Assembly: GCA_002170775.2 (NCBI GenBank)
Contig: NHIP02000009.1
Location: 89,473-127,472 of the forward strand
Length of the DNA: 38,000 nucleotides
Reading direction: 5' to 3'
Source of the DNA: Euryarchaeota archaeon TMED192
GTDB lineage: Archaea > Thermoplasmatota > Poseidoniia > Poseidoniales > Thalassarchaeaceae
Shown piece after piece: positions 26,850 through 35,231 of the stretch (within the stretch, counting starts at the first letter, position 1; every line of letters begins with the position of its first letter). The notes under the pieces are model-generated. The model was not told the origin of the DNA and did no database searches. It saw only the letters and a program-made list of their open reading frames with translations. A program made the translations under genes and the position numbers.

Positions 26850-27545
26850 ATGGCAAAGCAGAACACAATTCGTAAGACGATCCACAGAAATGTCGAGCGT
26901 CAGCTAGTCAAGGAATATCTGCTCAGAGAAACCGAGCGTGCAGGCTATGGGGGGCTCAAATTCAATAGGACACCCGAAGGAACTGAGGTGACCATTCAAG
27001 CTGAGATGGTCGGACGAGTGTATGGTAGAAGAGGGAAGACCATCCGTGAATTAAACGACCGACTTAGAAATGATTTCGATTTATTCCAACCCCAACTCCA
27101 AGTAGAGGAGATCGAAGAACCAAGGCTCAACCCACAAGTCATGGCTAGCCGCCTTGCTAGCTCACTGGAGCGAGGCTGGTTCTTCAGAAGAGCAGGGCAC
27201 GGTACTGTCCAGAACATTATGGAAGCCGGCGCAAGAGGATGCTTGGTCGTCTTGAGTGGCAAGATAACCGGTGCAAGACACAGAGTCCAGAAGTTCCAGA
27301 AGGGACACATCAAGTATTGCGGACAAGTAGCTCTAGACGTTATGGATAGCGGATTCGCAACTGCTGTCAAGAAGCTCGGAACAGTTGGTTGCACAGTACG
27401 AATAATGCGTCCAGGCACCCGACTTCCCCATGAAATCATCATCCGCGAGAGAGCCGAGGCCGGTTTGCCACCAGTTGTAGAGGACGTCGCATGGAACACA
27501 GAAGAGCAGGGCAACTCTACAAAATCCGCAGGGGAGGAGGAATGA
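26850..27545 (+). CDS. rps3: 30S ribosomal protein S3
   Basis: KH domain and 'EAGARGCLVVLSGKITGARHRVQKFQKGHIKYCG'. Confidence 0.96.
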   Translation: MAKQNTIRKTIHRNVERQLVKEYLLRETERAGYGGLKFNRTPEGTEVTIQAEMVGRVYGRRGKTIRELNDRLRNDFDLFQPQLQVEEIEEPRLNPQVMASRLASSLERGWFFRRAGHGTVQNIMEAGARGCLVVLSGKITGARHRVQKFQKGHIKYCGQVALDVMDSGFATAVKKLGTVGCTVRIMRPGTRLPHEIIIRERAEAGLPPVVEDVAWNTEEQGNSTKSAGEEE

Positions 27546-27546
27546 T

Positions 27547-27750
27547 ATGAGCCACCTTTCAATGCATGACATTGACCAGATGTCGTTGGAGCAGATGCTC
27601 AGGCGTCTTGAGGAGCTGCGTGAAGAACTCCTTCAGCTAAGGGCACAGCAAGCACTCGGCGGATCCTCTTCCAACCCAGGTGAATTCAAACAGACTCGCA
27701 GGAGCATCGCTAGACTTCTGACGAGCATAAACAGCGAGAAGAAGGAGTAG
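27547..27750 (+). CDS. rpl29: 50S ribosomal protein L29
   Basis: 'LEELREELLQLRAQQALGGSSSNPGEFKQTRRSIARLLT'. Confidence 0.93.
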   Translation: MSHLSMHDIDQMSLEQMLRRLEELREELLQLRAQQALGGSSSNPGEFKQTRRSIARLLTSINSEKKE

Positions 27751-27757
27751 AGCCCAA

Positions 27758-28057
27758 ATGGCAGGTATTTGCAATCTATGTGGGCTACCGGAAGAACTGT
27801 GTATTTGTCAGGAGATAGCGAAGGAACAACAAACAGCAGTAATTTCTACAGCAAGAAGGAGGTATGGAAAGATGGTCACTATCGTCGACGGAATTGAAGA
27901 TACGGCCATAGACATCAACCAACTTGCAAAGACTCTCAAGTCTGCATGCGCAAGTGGCGGCACCGTAAAAGGGCGAGTAATTGAACTTCAAGGCGAGCAC
28001 AAGAAGCGAGCTGCAAAGGTGCTAGAGCAGAACGGTTACAGGGTGGAGGTGCGGTAA
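27758..28057 (+). CDS. SUI1/eIF1-family translation factor
   Basis: 'ICNLCGLPEELCICQEIAKEQQ', 'LAKTLKSACASGGTVKGRVIELQGEHKKRAAKVLEQNGY'. Confidence 0.95.
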   Translation: MAGICNLCGLPEELCICQEIAKEQQTAVISTARRRYGKMVTIVDGIEDTAIDINQLAKTLKSACASGGTVKGRVIELQGEHKKRAAKVLEQNGYRVEVR

Positions 28058-28317
28058 TGGGCTTACTCAATCAACCATGGTTAGCAATGACCATCACAGT
28101 CATTGACTCCAAGGACAATGGGCTGATAGGGCTCCAGGGTATGATCGTCGATGAGACTAAGCACACTCTAAGGGTGAGATCATCGAAAGGGGTTCATGTG
28201 ATCCCAAAGGACGTAATCAGATTCACACTCGACAACGGAGATACGGTCATAGAGGGATCTAAAGTCACTCAAAGGCCAGAAGATCGAGTTAATCGAAGAT
28301 ACAGGAGGAATAGATGA
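28057..28317 (+). CDS. rnp1: RNase P protein component 1 (Rpp29/Pop4-like)
   Basis: 'GLIGLQGMIVDETKHTLRVRSSKGVHVIPKDVIRF' and conserved operon position. Confidence 0.92.
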   Translation: MGLLNQPWLAMTITVIDSKDNGLIGLQGMIVDETKHTLRVRSSKGVHVIPKDVIRFTLDNGDTVIEGSKVTQRPEDRVNRRYRRNR

Positions 28318-28661
28318 TGGCAGAGATAAGAGATATCGGAATCGATGTCAAGACTCCAGAGGGACAATGGGATGGAAATGAGAATTGTCCATTCTACGGC
28401 TCACTTAGGGTACGCGGTCAGATAATTGAAGGCAAGGTCGTCTCTGCCGTTGGAATGGACAGCTCAATTATCCTAGAACGCGAGACAACACGTTACATGC
28501 CCAAGTATGAGAGATATCAGAAAAGGACTCACCGATATTCCGCACATCTTCCGTCTTGCATAGGCGAGGTTTCCGTTGGAGAAAGGGTCCGGGTCATGGA
28601 ATGCCGACCGCTCTCCAAGACTGTCAAATTCTGCGTTATTGAGAAGGGGGACTTACAATGA
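28314..28661 (+). CDS. rps17: 30S ribosomal protein S17
   Basis: 'RYMPKYERYQKRTHRYSAHLPSCIGEVSVGERVRVMECRPLSKTVKFCVIEK'. Confidence 0.95.
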   Translation: MMAEIRDIGIDVKTPEGQWDGNENCPFYGSLRVRGQIIEGKVVSAVGMDSSIILERETTRYMPKYERYQKRTHRYSAHLPSCIGEVSVGERVRVMECRPLSKTVKFCVIEKGDLQ

Positions 28662-29056
28662 AGGGAATCTCGAGCTCTGTAACGAATGCCCTTCCCACTC
28701 AGGCTAAAATGGACTGCGTAGACAACACGGGTGCTAAGATTGTCCAACTCATGAACGTTCTCCGAAAGGGCGGAGTAGCGCGAAGATACCCCTCCGCAGG
28801 AGTTGGTGACTTGATTAGAGTAACCGTACGCCGTGGAACCCCTGAGATGCGCCGACAGATATTCACCGCAGTCATCGTCCGCCAGAGAAGACCATTCCGT
28901 CGAGTCGATGGTACATGGGTCTCATTCGAGGACAACGCATGCGTAATCACCAACGAGAAAGGCGAGCTTCGCGGATCGGACATTAAGGGCCCGATCAGTA
29001 GAGAAGCCGCTGAGCGTTGGCCCAGAATCGCAGCAACGGCAAAGCAAATTGTATGA
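28658..29056 (+). CDS. rpl14: 50S ribosomal protein L14
   Basis: 'MDCVDNTGAKIVQLMNV', 'VIVRQRRPFRRVDGTWVSFEDNACVI'. Confidence 0.96.
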   Translation: MKGISSSVTNALPTQAKMDCVDNTGAKIVQLMNVLRKGGVARRYPSAGVGDLIRVTVRRGTPEMRRQIFTAVIVRQRRPFRRVDGTWVSFEDNACVITNEKGELRGSDIKGPISREAAERWPRIAATAKQIV

Positions 29057-29069
29057 TGGAGGTGGATGT

Positions 29070-29507
29070 ATGTCAAGTAAGCAACCAGGTAAGCAGAGAA
29101 AGGCCCAGTTCAATGCACCTCTACACGTAAAGAGGAAGCGCATCAGGGCTAGACTCAGGACTGACGACCCAGATCTCGCAGCCATCAGGACAGTTACTGT
29201 CAGGGTAGGTGACGAGGTAGAGGTTCTCAGAGGCGATTTCGGAAGCCCAAACTCGGCGAAGGCCGATTCACGGGGCAAGAGACTCGGGCAGGCACGCGGT
29301 AAAAGCGGCGTTCGAGCCAAAATCGTAGCTGTCGATACTGGCGCCGGCACAGTCCAAGTTGACGGGGTATCAATCTCAACTGCAGATGGGAAAGAGGAGC
29401 CACTGCCCATCCATGCATCCAACATAGTGGTAGTCGCATTGGATGATACCGACCCGCTCCGAATCGGAAGAATACTCGAGCGTGCCAAGGGAGGGATAAC
29501 AGAATGA
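29070..29507 (+). CDS. rpl24: 50S ribosomal protein L24
   Basis: 'MSSKQPGKQRKAQFNAPLHVKRKRIRARL', KOW-like 'VRVGDEVEVLRGDFG'. Confidence 0.94.
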   Translation: MSSKQPGKQRKAQFNAPLHVKRKRIRARLRTDDPDLAAIRTVTVRVGDEVEVLRGDFGSPNSAKADSRGKRLGQARGKSGVRAKIVAVDTGAGTVQVDGVSISTADGKEEPLPIHASNIVVVALDDTDPLRIGRILERAKGGITE

Positions 29508-30202
29508 GCAGCAGCCACATGAAGCGACTTACAATGCCTAGAACATGGCCACTCACACGAAAGACGAATGTTTGGGTTCAGAAGCCCGATCCGTCAGGCC
29601 ACCCCCTCGAGATGTGCATGCCGATTGGCATAATCCTCAGAGACGTACTCGAACTTTCAAGAAGCCAGAGAGAGTCAAAGCGGATTTTAGCCACCAAGAA
29701 GGTAATGGTTGATGGCAGAGTTGTCGTGGACCATGGCCGCGCAGTCGGCCTGATGGACGTCCTAACTGTGGGCGATGACAACTACCGGTGCATCCTAGAC
29801 ACCAACGGCAAACTGAGATACAGGCCAATACCCAAGAAAGAAGCGGGTTCAAAGCTGTGCCGAATTATCAATAAGATTACGATCAAGGGAGGTAAAACTC
29901 AGTATACCCTCCATGACGGAAGGACATTCCTTTCCGAAGCCTCCGACGAATATTCCACAGGAGATACTCTGGCCGTATCACTACCCGATCAAGAAATATC
30001 GGCTCACCACCCATTCGAGGCGGGAGCAACGGCCTACATGACCGGCGGTTCGCACGTTGGCGAGACCTCGAAAATCAAGGAAATAGAGATCAAGCGATCG
30101 ACTAGGCCAAATGAGGTCGTATTCGATGAGTTCGGTACTATCTCAGCATATGCATTCGTCATACCGGATGACAAGGCAATTCCACTGGAGGCAAACTCAT
30201 GA
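29504..30202 (+). CDS. rps4e: 30S ribosomal protein S4e
   Basis: 'HMKRLTMPRTWPLTRKTNVWVQKPDPSGHPLEMCMPIGIILRDVLELS'. Confidence 0.96.
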   Translation: MSSSHMKRLTMPRTWPLTRKTNVWVQKPDPSGHPLEMCMPIGIILRDVLELSRSQRESKRILATKKVMVDGRVVVDHGRAVGLMDVLTVGDDNYRCILDTNGKLRYRPIPKKEAGSKLCRIINKITIKGGKTQYTLHDGRTFLSEASDEYSTGDTLAVSLPDQEISAHHPFEAGATAYMTGGSHVGETSKIKEIEIKRSTRPNEVVFDEFGTISAYAFVIPDDKAIPLEANS

Positions 30203-30726
30203 GCGCAGAGTCAAACCCCATGCTAACTCCTCGCATCACCAAAGTTACGGTGAATATTGGTGTGGGTGAAGGAGGAAACCGTCTGATGCTCGCAGAGCGA
30301 GTTCTCGAATCCCTTACTGGACAGAAACCGGTCAGGACGCTGTCGAAGAAGACCAACAGAGATCTTGGCACTAGAATCGGCGCGCCTATAGGCTGCAAGG
30401 TCACAATCAGAGACTCCGATAAAGCAAGCGAGTTCCTCAAGAACGCTCTCTGGGTAAGGGAAAATACAATTCACGGCTGGTCGTTTGACAATTCAGGTAA
30501 CCTGTCTTTTGGAATAGCAGATTACACAGATTTCCCTGAAATGAAGTACGATCCCGACATCGGTATATTCGGACTTGACGTCAATATAGTCCTTGAGCGA
30601 CCTGGACACAGAGTACAAAGACGCCGCCATGCATCTAGCAAACTACCAGGCCACCATCGAGTCTCAAGGGATGAATGCAAGGCATGGTTCAAAGATACAT
30701 TTGGAATTACAATCATGGAGGAGTGA
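30199..30726 (+). CDS. rpl5: 50S ribosomal protein L5
   Basis: '[43 protein letters not shown]'. Confidence 0.96.
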   Translation: MSAESNPMLTPRITKVTVNIGVGEGGNRLMLAERVLESLTGQKPVRTLSKKTNRDLGTRIGAPIGCKVTIRDSDKASEFLKNALWVRENTIHGWSFDNSGNLSFGIADYTDFPEMKYDPDIGIFGLDVNIVLERPGHRVQRRRHASSKLPGHHRVSRDECKAWFKDTFGITIMEE

Positions 30727-30731
30727 ATTCT

Positions 30732-30884
30732 ATGGCACGTGAGCATGGTGAAGAAATTGGACGCACAGTTGGTTGCCGCCGATGCGGTAGAAAGCGCGGT
30801 ATGATCCGCAGACACGGAATCAGACTTTGCCGTCAGTGTTTCCGGGACGTAGCTCCTGAGATAGGATTCAAGAAATTTAATTGA
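30732..30884 (+). CDS. rps14: 30S ribosomal protein S14 (zinc type)
   Basis: '[36 protein letters not shown]' with CxxC...CxxC. Confidence 0.95.
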   Translation: MAREHGEEIGRTVGCRRCGRKRGMIRRHGIRLCRQCFRDVAPEIGFKKFN

Positions 30885-30894
30885 GGTGATATGG

Positions 30895-31284
30895 ATGCAG
30901 TTCGACCCACTCTCTGACGCTTTCGTGCGGATATACAATGCTGAACAGGCAGGTCATTATGAGGTCTCCGTTAGCCCTGCTAGCAAATTGCTAGAACGGA
31001 TGCTATTGATAATGCAATCATCTGGATACGTGGGGGAATTCCAACGTGTATCCGATGGCCGCGGGGATGCCTTCCGTGTAGAGCTTATCGGGGCCATCAA
31101 CCGATGCGGCGTAATCAAGCCCAGATATTCGGTAAAAAGGACAGATTTCGATAAGTGGGAGTCTAGATTCCTGCCTGCGAGAGACTTCGGCCTGCTTATT
31201 GTATCTACAAATCAAGGAGTCATGAATCATCATGACGCTAAGAAGGAGCGTGTTGGAGGACGCCTTCTTGCTTACATTTTCTGA
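30895..31284 (+). CDS. rps8: 30S ribosomal protein S8
   Basis: 'LLIMQSSGYVGEFQRVSDGRGDAFRVELIGAINRCGVIKPRYSV', 'LLIVSTNQGVMNHHDA'. Confidence 0.95.
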   Translation: MQFDPLSDAFVRIYNAEQAGHYEVSVSPASKLLERMLLIMQSSGYVGEFQRVSDGRGDAFRVELIGAINRCGVIKPRYSVKRTDFDKWESRFLPARDFGLLIVSTNQGVMNHHDAKKERVGGRLLAYIF

Positions 31285-31296
31285 GAGGTGATAATC

Positions 31297-31854
31297 ATGC
31301 CATTACTTGACAGCATCACTCACAAAATCGACCTCCCAGAGGGCGTTTCAGCCAACATAGATGGTGATGAAGTCACCTTCTCCAAAGATGGCTCATCGAT
31401 ATCTAGAAGGTTTCGAAACTCAAGAATCAGCATAAACTCAGTTGATGGACAGATTCACGTTTTCTGCGATCTCCCTCGAAGGGCGCACAAAGCGTTGGCT
31501 GGAACATGGGCCGCACATCTGAGAAATATGGTCAAAGGAATAGACTCCGGCTTCGAGTACCGGCTCAAGGCAGTCTACTCCCACTTTCCAATGACTCTCA
31601 AGGTCGATGGCAATGTCATGACAATAACCAATCTATTCGGGGAGAAGGTCCCCCGCTCAGCAAATCTCCCATGGTCGCCTGGAGAGGTCCAAGTCCGTGT
31701 TGAAAACAAGGTGGACGTCATAGTAACCGGTGCTGATAGGGAAAAGGTCGGTCAAACGGCTGCTAACATAGAGCGCTCTTGCAAGATCAGGAAGAGGGAC
31801 CGGAGAGTGTTCCAAGACGGAATATACATTGTCTCCAAGGACGGAGAGAGGTGA
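31297..31854 (+). CDS. rpl6: 50S ribosomal protein L6
   Basis: 'AHLRNMVKGIDSGFEYRLKAVYSHFPMTLKV', 'RVFQDGIYIV'. Confidence 0.95.
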   Translation: MPLLDSITHKIDLPEGVSANIDGDEVTFSKDGSSISRRFRNSRISINSVDGQIHVFCDLPRRAHKALAGTWAAHLRNMVKGIDSGFEYRLKAVYSHFPMTLKVDGNVMTITNLFGEKVPRSANLPWSPGEVQVRVENKVDVIVTGADREKVGQTAANIERSCKIRKRDRRVFQDGIYIVSKDGER

Positions 31855-31858
31855 AAAT

Positions 31859-32539
31859 ATGGATTATGAATCAATGACCGTCGCTCAGCTGAAAGATCTC
31901 CTGAGGGAAAGAGGCCTCAAAGTCGGAGGGAAAAAGTCCGAACTCATCGAGCGACTCGCCGGCAGCGAGTCCTCCCCAGAACCTGTTTCAGAAGAGGCTC
32001 AAAATTCGAAAGAAGAAATCGAAAACGGAGATTCCGACATGACTGACGAGGAGGACTTCGAAGAGGAGTTCTTCGACGAGGAATGGGAAGAAGAAGATGG
32101 AGAGTACGTGACTCGTCAGAAACCCGTCTTGGATGATGAGACAAAGGCAGCCCTTCTAACAAGAAAATCCCAGCGATCCTCAATGCCCAAGTTCAGACGT
32201 CAGGAATGGTACCGCTATTTCAGATTGGCCAGAACTGGATGGAGGAAACCCAAGGGCTACCAATCAAAGCAGCGACTCAATATGAAGTACAGGACTCCTA
32301 TGGTACGAATTGGGCATAGAAAGATAGCATCAGTAAGAGGATTGCACCCCTCAGGTTTCGAGGAAGTCCTAGTTAACACCCTCTCAGAGCTAGATGGCCT
32401 TGATCCAGAGCGCCAGGCTGTTAGAATCGGCTCAAAGGTGGGTAACAGAAAGCGGTCGGTAATACACGACCGCGCAGACCAACTTGGCCTCAGGGTGCTC
32501 AATAGGCGTAGAATTCAGAGGAAGGGGGACATGAGATGA
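31859..32539 (+). CDS. rpl32e: 50S ribosomal protein L32e with N-terminal SAP motif and acidic linker
   Basis: 'MTVAQLKDLLRERGLKVGGKKSELIERLAG' (SAP) + acidic linker + 'MPKFRRQEWYRYFRLARTGWRKPKGYQSKQRLNMKYRTPMVRIGHRK...GLHPSGFEEVLV' (L32e). Confidence 0.94.
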   Translation: MDYESMTVAQLKDLLRERGLKVGGKKSELIERLAGSESSPEPVSEEAQNSKEEIENGDSDMTDEEDFEEEFFDEEWEEEDGEYVTRQKPVLDDETKAALLTRKSQRSSMPKFRRQEWYRYFRLARTGWRKPKGYQSKQRLNMKYRTPMVRIGHRKIASVRGLHPSGFEEVLVNTLSELDGLDPERQAVRIGSKVGNRKRSVIHDRADQLGLRVLNRRRIQRKGDMR

Positions 32540-33012
32540 TAATCTCCAACCAGAAGAGACTCGCCGCAGACATACTCTCCAGGAGAGAGGGTCGCACAGT
32601 AGGTATTCACAGGATTTGGATAAACCCTGACTACCTTGATGAGGTTACCAATGCAGTCCAGAAGGACGATATTCGCCAGCTCATAGAAGAGGGCGTCATA
32701 AAAGCCAAGCCATTAGTTGGAAACAGCAGGGGCCGAGCACGCAAGGCCGAACATCAGAAGGCCAAGGGGAGAAGGAAAGGCCACGGCTCAAGGAAGGGAA
32801 CTGCGAATGCAAGAAACCCGAGAAAGCATCGTTGGATGAAGACAATACGGGCCCAGCGCAGGACCTTGAAGGATCTGCGATCTGACAGCACCATTTCTCC
32901 AAGCCAGTATCGTTACTTCTACAGGAAGGCGAAAGGCGGGTCTTACAGGTCAGTAGCCCACCTAAAGACCAATATCGAACTCGAAGGAATCGAGATAGGG
33001 GGCGAGGCATGA
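32536..33012 (+). CDS. rpl19e: 50S ribosomal protein L19e
   Basis: 'NQKRLAADILSRREGRTVGIHRIWINPDYLDEVTNAVQKDDIRQLIEEGVI'. Confidence 0.96.
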   Translation: MIISNQKRLAADILSRREGRTVGIHRIWINPDYLDEVTNAVQKDDIRQLIEEGVIKAKPLVGNSRGRARKAEHQKAKGRRKGHGSRKGTANARNPRKHRWMKTIRAQRRTLKDLRSDSTISPSQYRYFYRKAKGGSYRSVAHLKTNIELEGIEIGGEA

Positions 33013-33527
33013 TGCCATCAGGAAAGAATCAGAGACTCCGCTACAAGCGACGTGAGAATGGCCTCACAGATTATAGGAGAAGACTTCGAATGCTCAGAGG
33101 AGGACTTCCAAGAGCTGTAGTCAGGGTGAGTAATACTCAAGTGACCTGTCAAGTAGTCGAATACGCTACTGAAGGAGACAGGGTATTGGTCGAAGTTAAG
33201 ACTTCCTCGCTCACAGAGAAACACGGTTGGCCTATCGACGCCTCTAGGAAGTCAATACCTGCAAGTTATCTAACAGGTTTTGCAGCTGGGAAGAAGGCAA
33301 TAACGGCGGGCTGCGATACTGCAATTCTAGACATAGGACTCGCAGCTTCTACCAAGGGCAATAGGGTCTATGCAGCTTTGAAGGGCATGATCGACGCTGG
33401 ACTGGAAATCCCCCACGGAGAAGATGTTCTTCCTCCTGAGGAGAGGATTATGGGTTCTCATATAGACGACTCACTGGCAACTTACGTTGAAACAACCAAG
33501 AAAAGCATCGAGGAGGCAAACGCATGA
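33009..33527 (+). CDS. rpl18: 50S ribosomal protein L18
   Basis: 'RYKRRENGLTDYRRRLRMLRGGLPRAVVRVSNTQVTCQVVEY'. Confidence 0.95.
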   Translation: MMPSGKNQRLRYKRRENGLTDYRRRLRMLRGGLPRAVVRVSNTQVTCQVVEYATEGDRVLVEVKTSSLTEKHGWPIDASRKSIPASYLTGFAAGKKAITAGCDTAILDIGLAASTKGNRVYAALKGMIDAGLEIPHGEDVLPPEERIMGSHIDDSLATYVETTKKSIEEANA

Positions 33528-34309
33528 GTGAAGAGGAAATCGAACAAACCGAGGAGGAAATACCCACTCTAGCATCAGGCCTCGCAATCGCATTCGGCTA
33601 CGCCGATGCGCCAGAGCCCGAATCAGGAACAAGACGGAGAGGTGGCCCAGACAGATTTGCCGATCTCAGGCAGTGGACTCCAAAGACGAGACTCGGAAGG
33701 ATGGTTCTTGATGGAGAAATAATGACCTATCAGCAGGCTCTAGCCACTGGCCTGCCAATACGGGAAGTTGAGATTATAGACGCATTGATCCCCAATCTCG
33801 AAGAGGACGTCCTCGCAGTGAATATGATACAGAGAATGACTGACTCGGGGAGAAGAGTCCGATTCAACGTACTTTGCGTAGTCGGGAATCACGATGGTTA
33901 CGTCGGTCTTGCTATATGCAAGGGAAAGGAAGTAGCCAGCACTATACAGAAGGCGATAACAAAGGCAAAACTCGACCTAATACCCGTCATGCGCGGAAAC
34001 GGCTCATGGGAGTCCGGCCAAGGTCCTGGAAAGAGCGTCCCAATCAAAGTTACAGGGAGATCGGGGTCGACACGCGTGACTCTAATGCCCGCACCTGCGG
34101 GTAAGGGGCTAGTCATAGGCGACACAGGGAGAAGAGTTCTGAACAAAGCAGGAGTTACAGACGTATGGTCGAGCACAGCAGGTCAGACCAGGACTACAAT
34201 CAACTTCGCTCAAGCCACATTCAATGCCCTCAAGCAACTCAACAGGACTCGAATAGGAGATCAGGACAAACTCAGATTGCACATAACCCGTGGGGAGGTG
34301 GGTGCATGA
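33524..34309 (+). CDS. rps5: 30S ribosomal protein S5
   Basis: 'RRVRFNVLCVVGNHDGYVGLAICKGKEV', 'LMPAPAGKGLVIGDTGRRVLNKAGVTDVWSSTAGQTRT'. Confidence 0.96.
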   Translation: MSEEEIEQTEEEIPTLASGLAIAFGYADAPEPESGTRRRGGPDRFADLRQWTPKTRLGRMVLDGEIMTYQQALATGLPIREVEIIDALIPNLEEDVLAVNMIQRMTDSGRRVRFNVLCVVGNHDGYVGLAICKGKEVASTIQKAITKAKLDLIPVMRGNGSWESGQGPGKSVPIKVTGRSGSTRVTLMPAPAGKGLVIGDTGRRVLNKAGVTDVWSSTAGQTRTTINFAQATFNALKQLNRTRIGDQDKLRLHITRGEVGA

Positions 34310-34776
34310 CCCATCTCGTGATACGAGCTAGAAGTGACAGGGGCGTAGAGCGATCCATACGGGAGACTATGTCGATGCTAAACTTGACAAAAGTAAACCA
34401 TGCAACGATAATTCCTGACAGGCCAACTTATGCAGGGATGCTCCAGAAGGCAAAAGACTTCGTTACATGGGGCGAAGTCGACGCTAAAACAATCTCCACA
34501 CTCCTCCGTGAGAGGGGCCGAATGTCTGGTGATAAGCCAGTAACTGACGATGCAATCTCGAGTGGCAGCGAATATGACTCCGTAGACTCCTTCGCATCCG
34601 CACTAGCCTCCGGCGATGCTACGATGAAATCCGTCGAGGGGCTAAAACCGGTTCTACGACTTCACCCCCCGAGGGGCGCAAAGGGCTGGGGCGGCATCAA
34701 GCGCGCCTACAGCACCGGAGGAGCCTTGGGTTTCAGAGGCGCTGCAATCGCAGATCTCGCTTCAAGGATGGTATGA
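34306..34776 (+). CDS. rpl30: 50S ribosomal protein L30
   Basis: 'MTHLVIRARSDRGVERSIRETMSMLNLTKVNHATIIPDRPTYAGMLQKAKDFVTWGEVD'; ATG overlaps S5 stop (ATGA). Confidence 0.94.
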   Translation: MTHLVIRARSDRGVERSIRETMSMLNLTKVNHATIIPDRPTYAGMLQKAKDFVTWGEVDAKTISTLLRERGRMSGDKPVTDDAISSGSEYDSVDSFASALASGDATMKSVEGLKPVLRLHPPRGAKGWGGIKRAYSTGGALGFRGAAIADLASRMV

Positions 34777-34777
34777 G

Positions 34778-35212
34778 GTGTCAAACATGGTTTCACGCAC
34801 AAACAAATTCAGAGGTCGATCAAGGTATCACGGCCGCGGAAAGAAAGCAGGAAGGGGCGCAGGAAAGAGAGGCGGCAGAGGAAATGCCGGAATAAACAAG
34901 CACAGGCTCATGACCCGATTGAAGTATATGCCAAATCACTGGGGGATGCACGGCTTCAACAGGGATCCGAGCCTCCGCAAAGTCCACAATAGCATCAACG
35001 TCTCCCAGGTAGATCAAATGATAGACGAGGGTGACAAAATCGACCTAACACCGATGGGATTTGACAAACTCCTTGGGTCAGGCAAGGTCAGCCGAGCGAT
35101 ACACATCACGGTAGAACATGCCTCGTCCAGGGCGATTGAGAAAATCGAGGCTGCAGGCGGCACAGTAAGCATCTCCGACGGAGACGAATTGGAAGAATCC
35201 GAAGAGGACTGA
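34778..35212 (+). CDS. rpl15: 50S ribosomal protein L15
   Basis: 'RTNKFRGRSRYHGRGKKAGRGAGKRGGRGNAGINKHRLM'; start GTG 34778 or ATG 34787. Confidence 0.94.
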   Translation: MSNMVSRTNKFRGRSRYHGRGKKAGRGAGKRGGRGNAGINKHRLMTRLKYMPNHWGMHGFNRDPSLRKVHNSINVSQVDQMIDEGDKIDLTPMGFDKLLGSGKVSRAIHITVEHASSRAIEKIEAAGGTVSISDGDELEESEED

Positions 35213-35231
35213 AAATCTTAGGTGATGCGTA

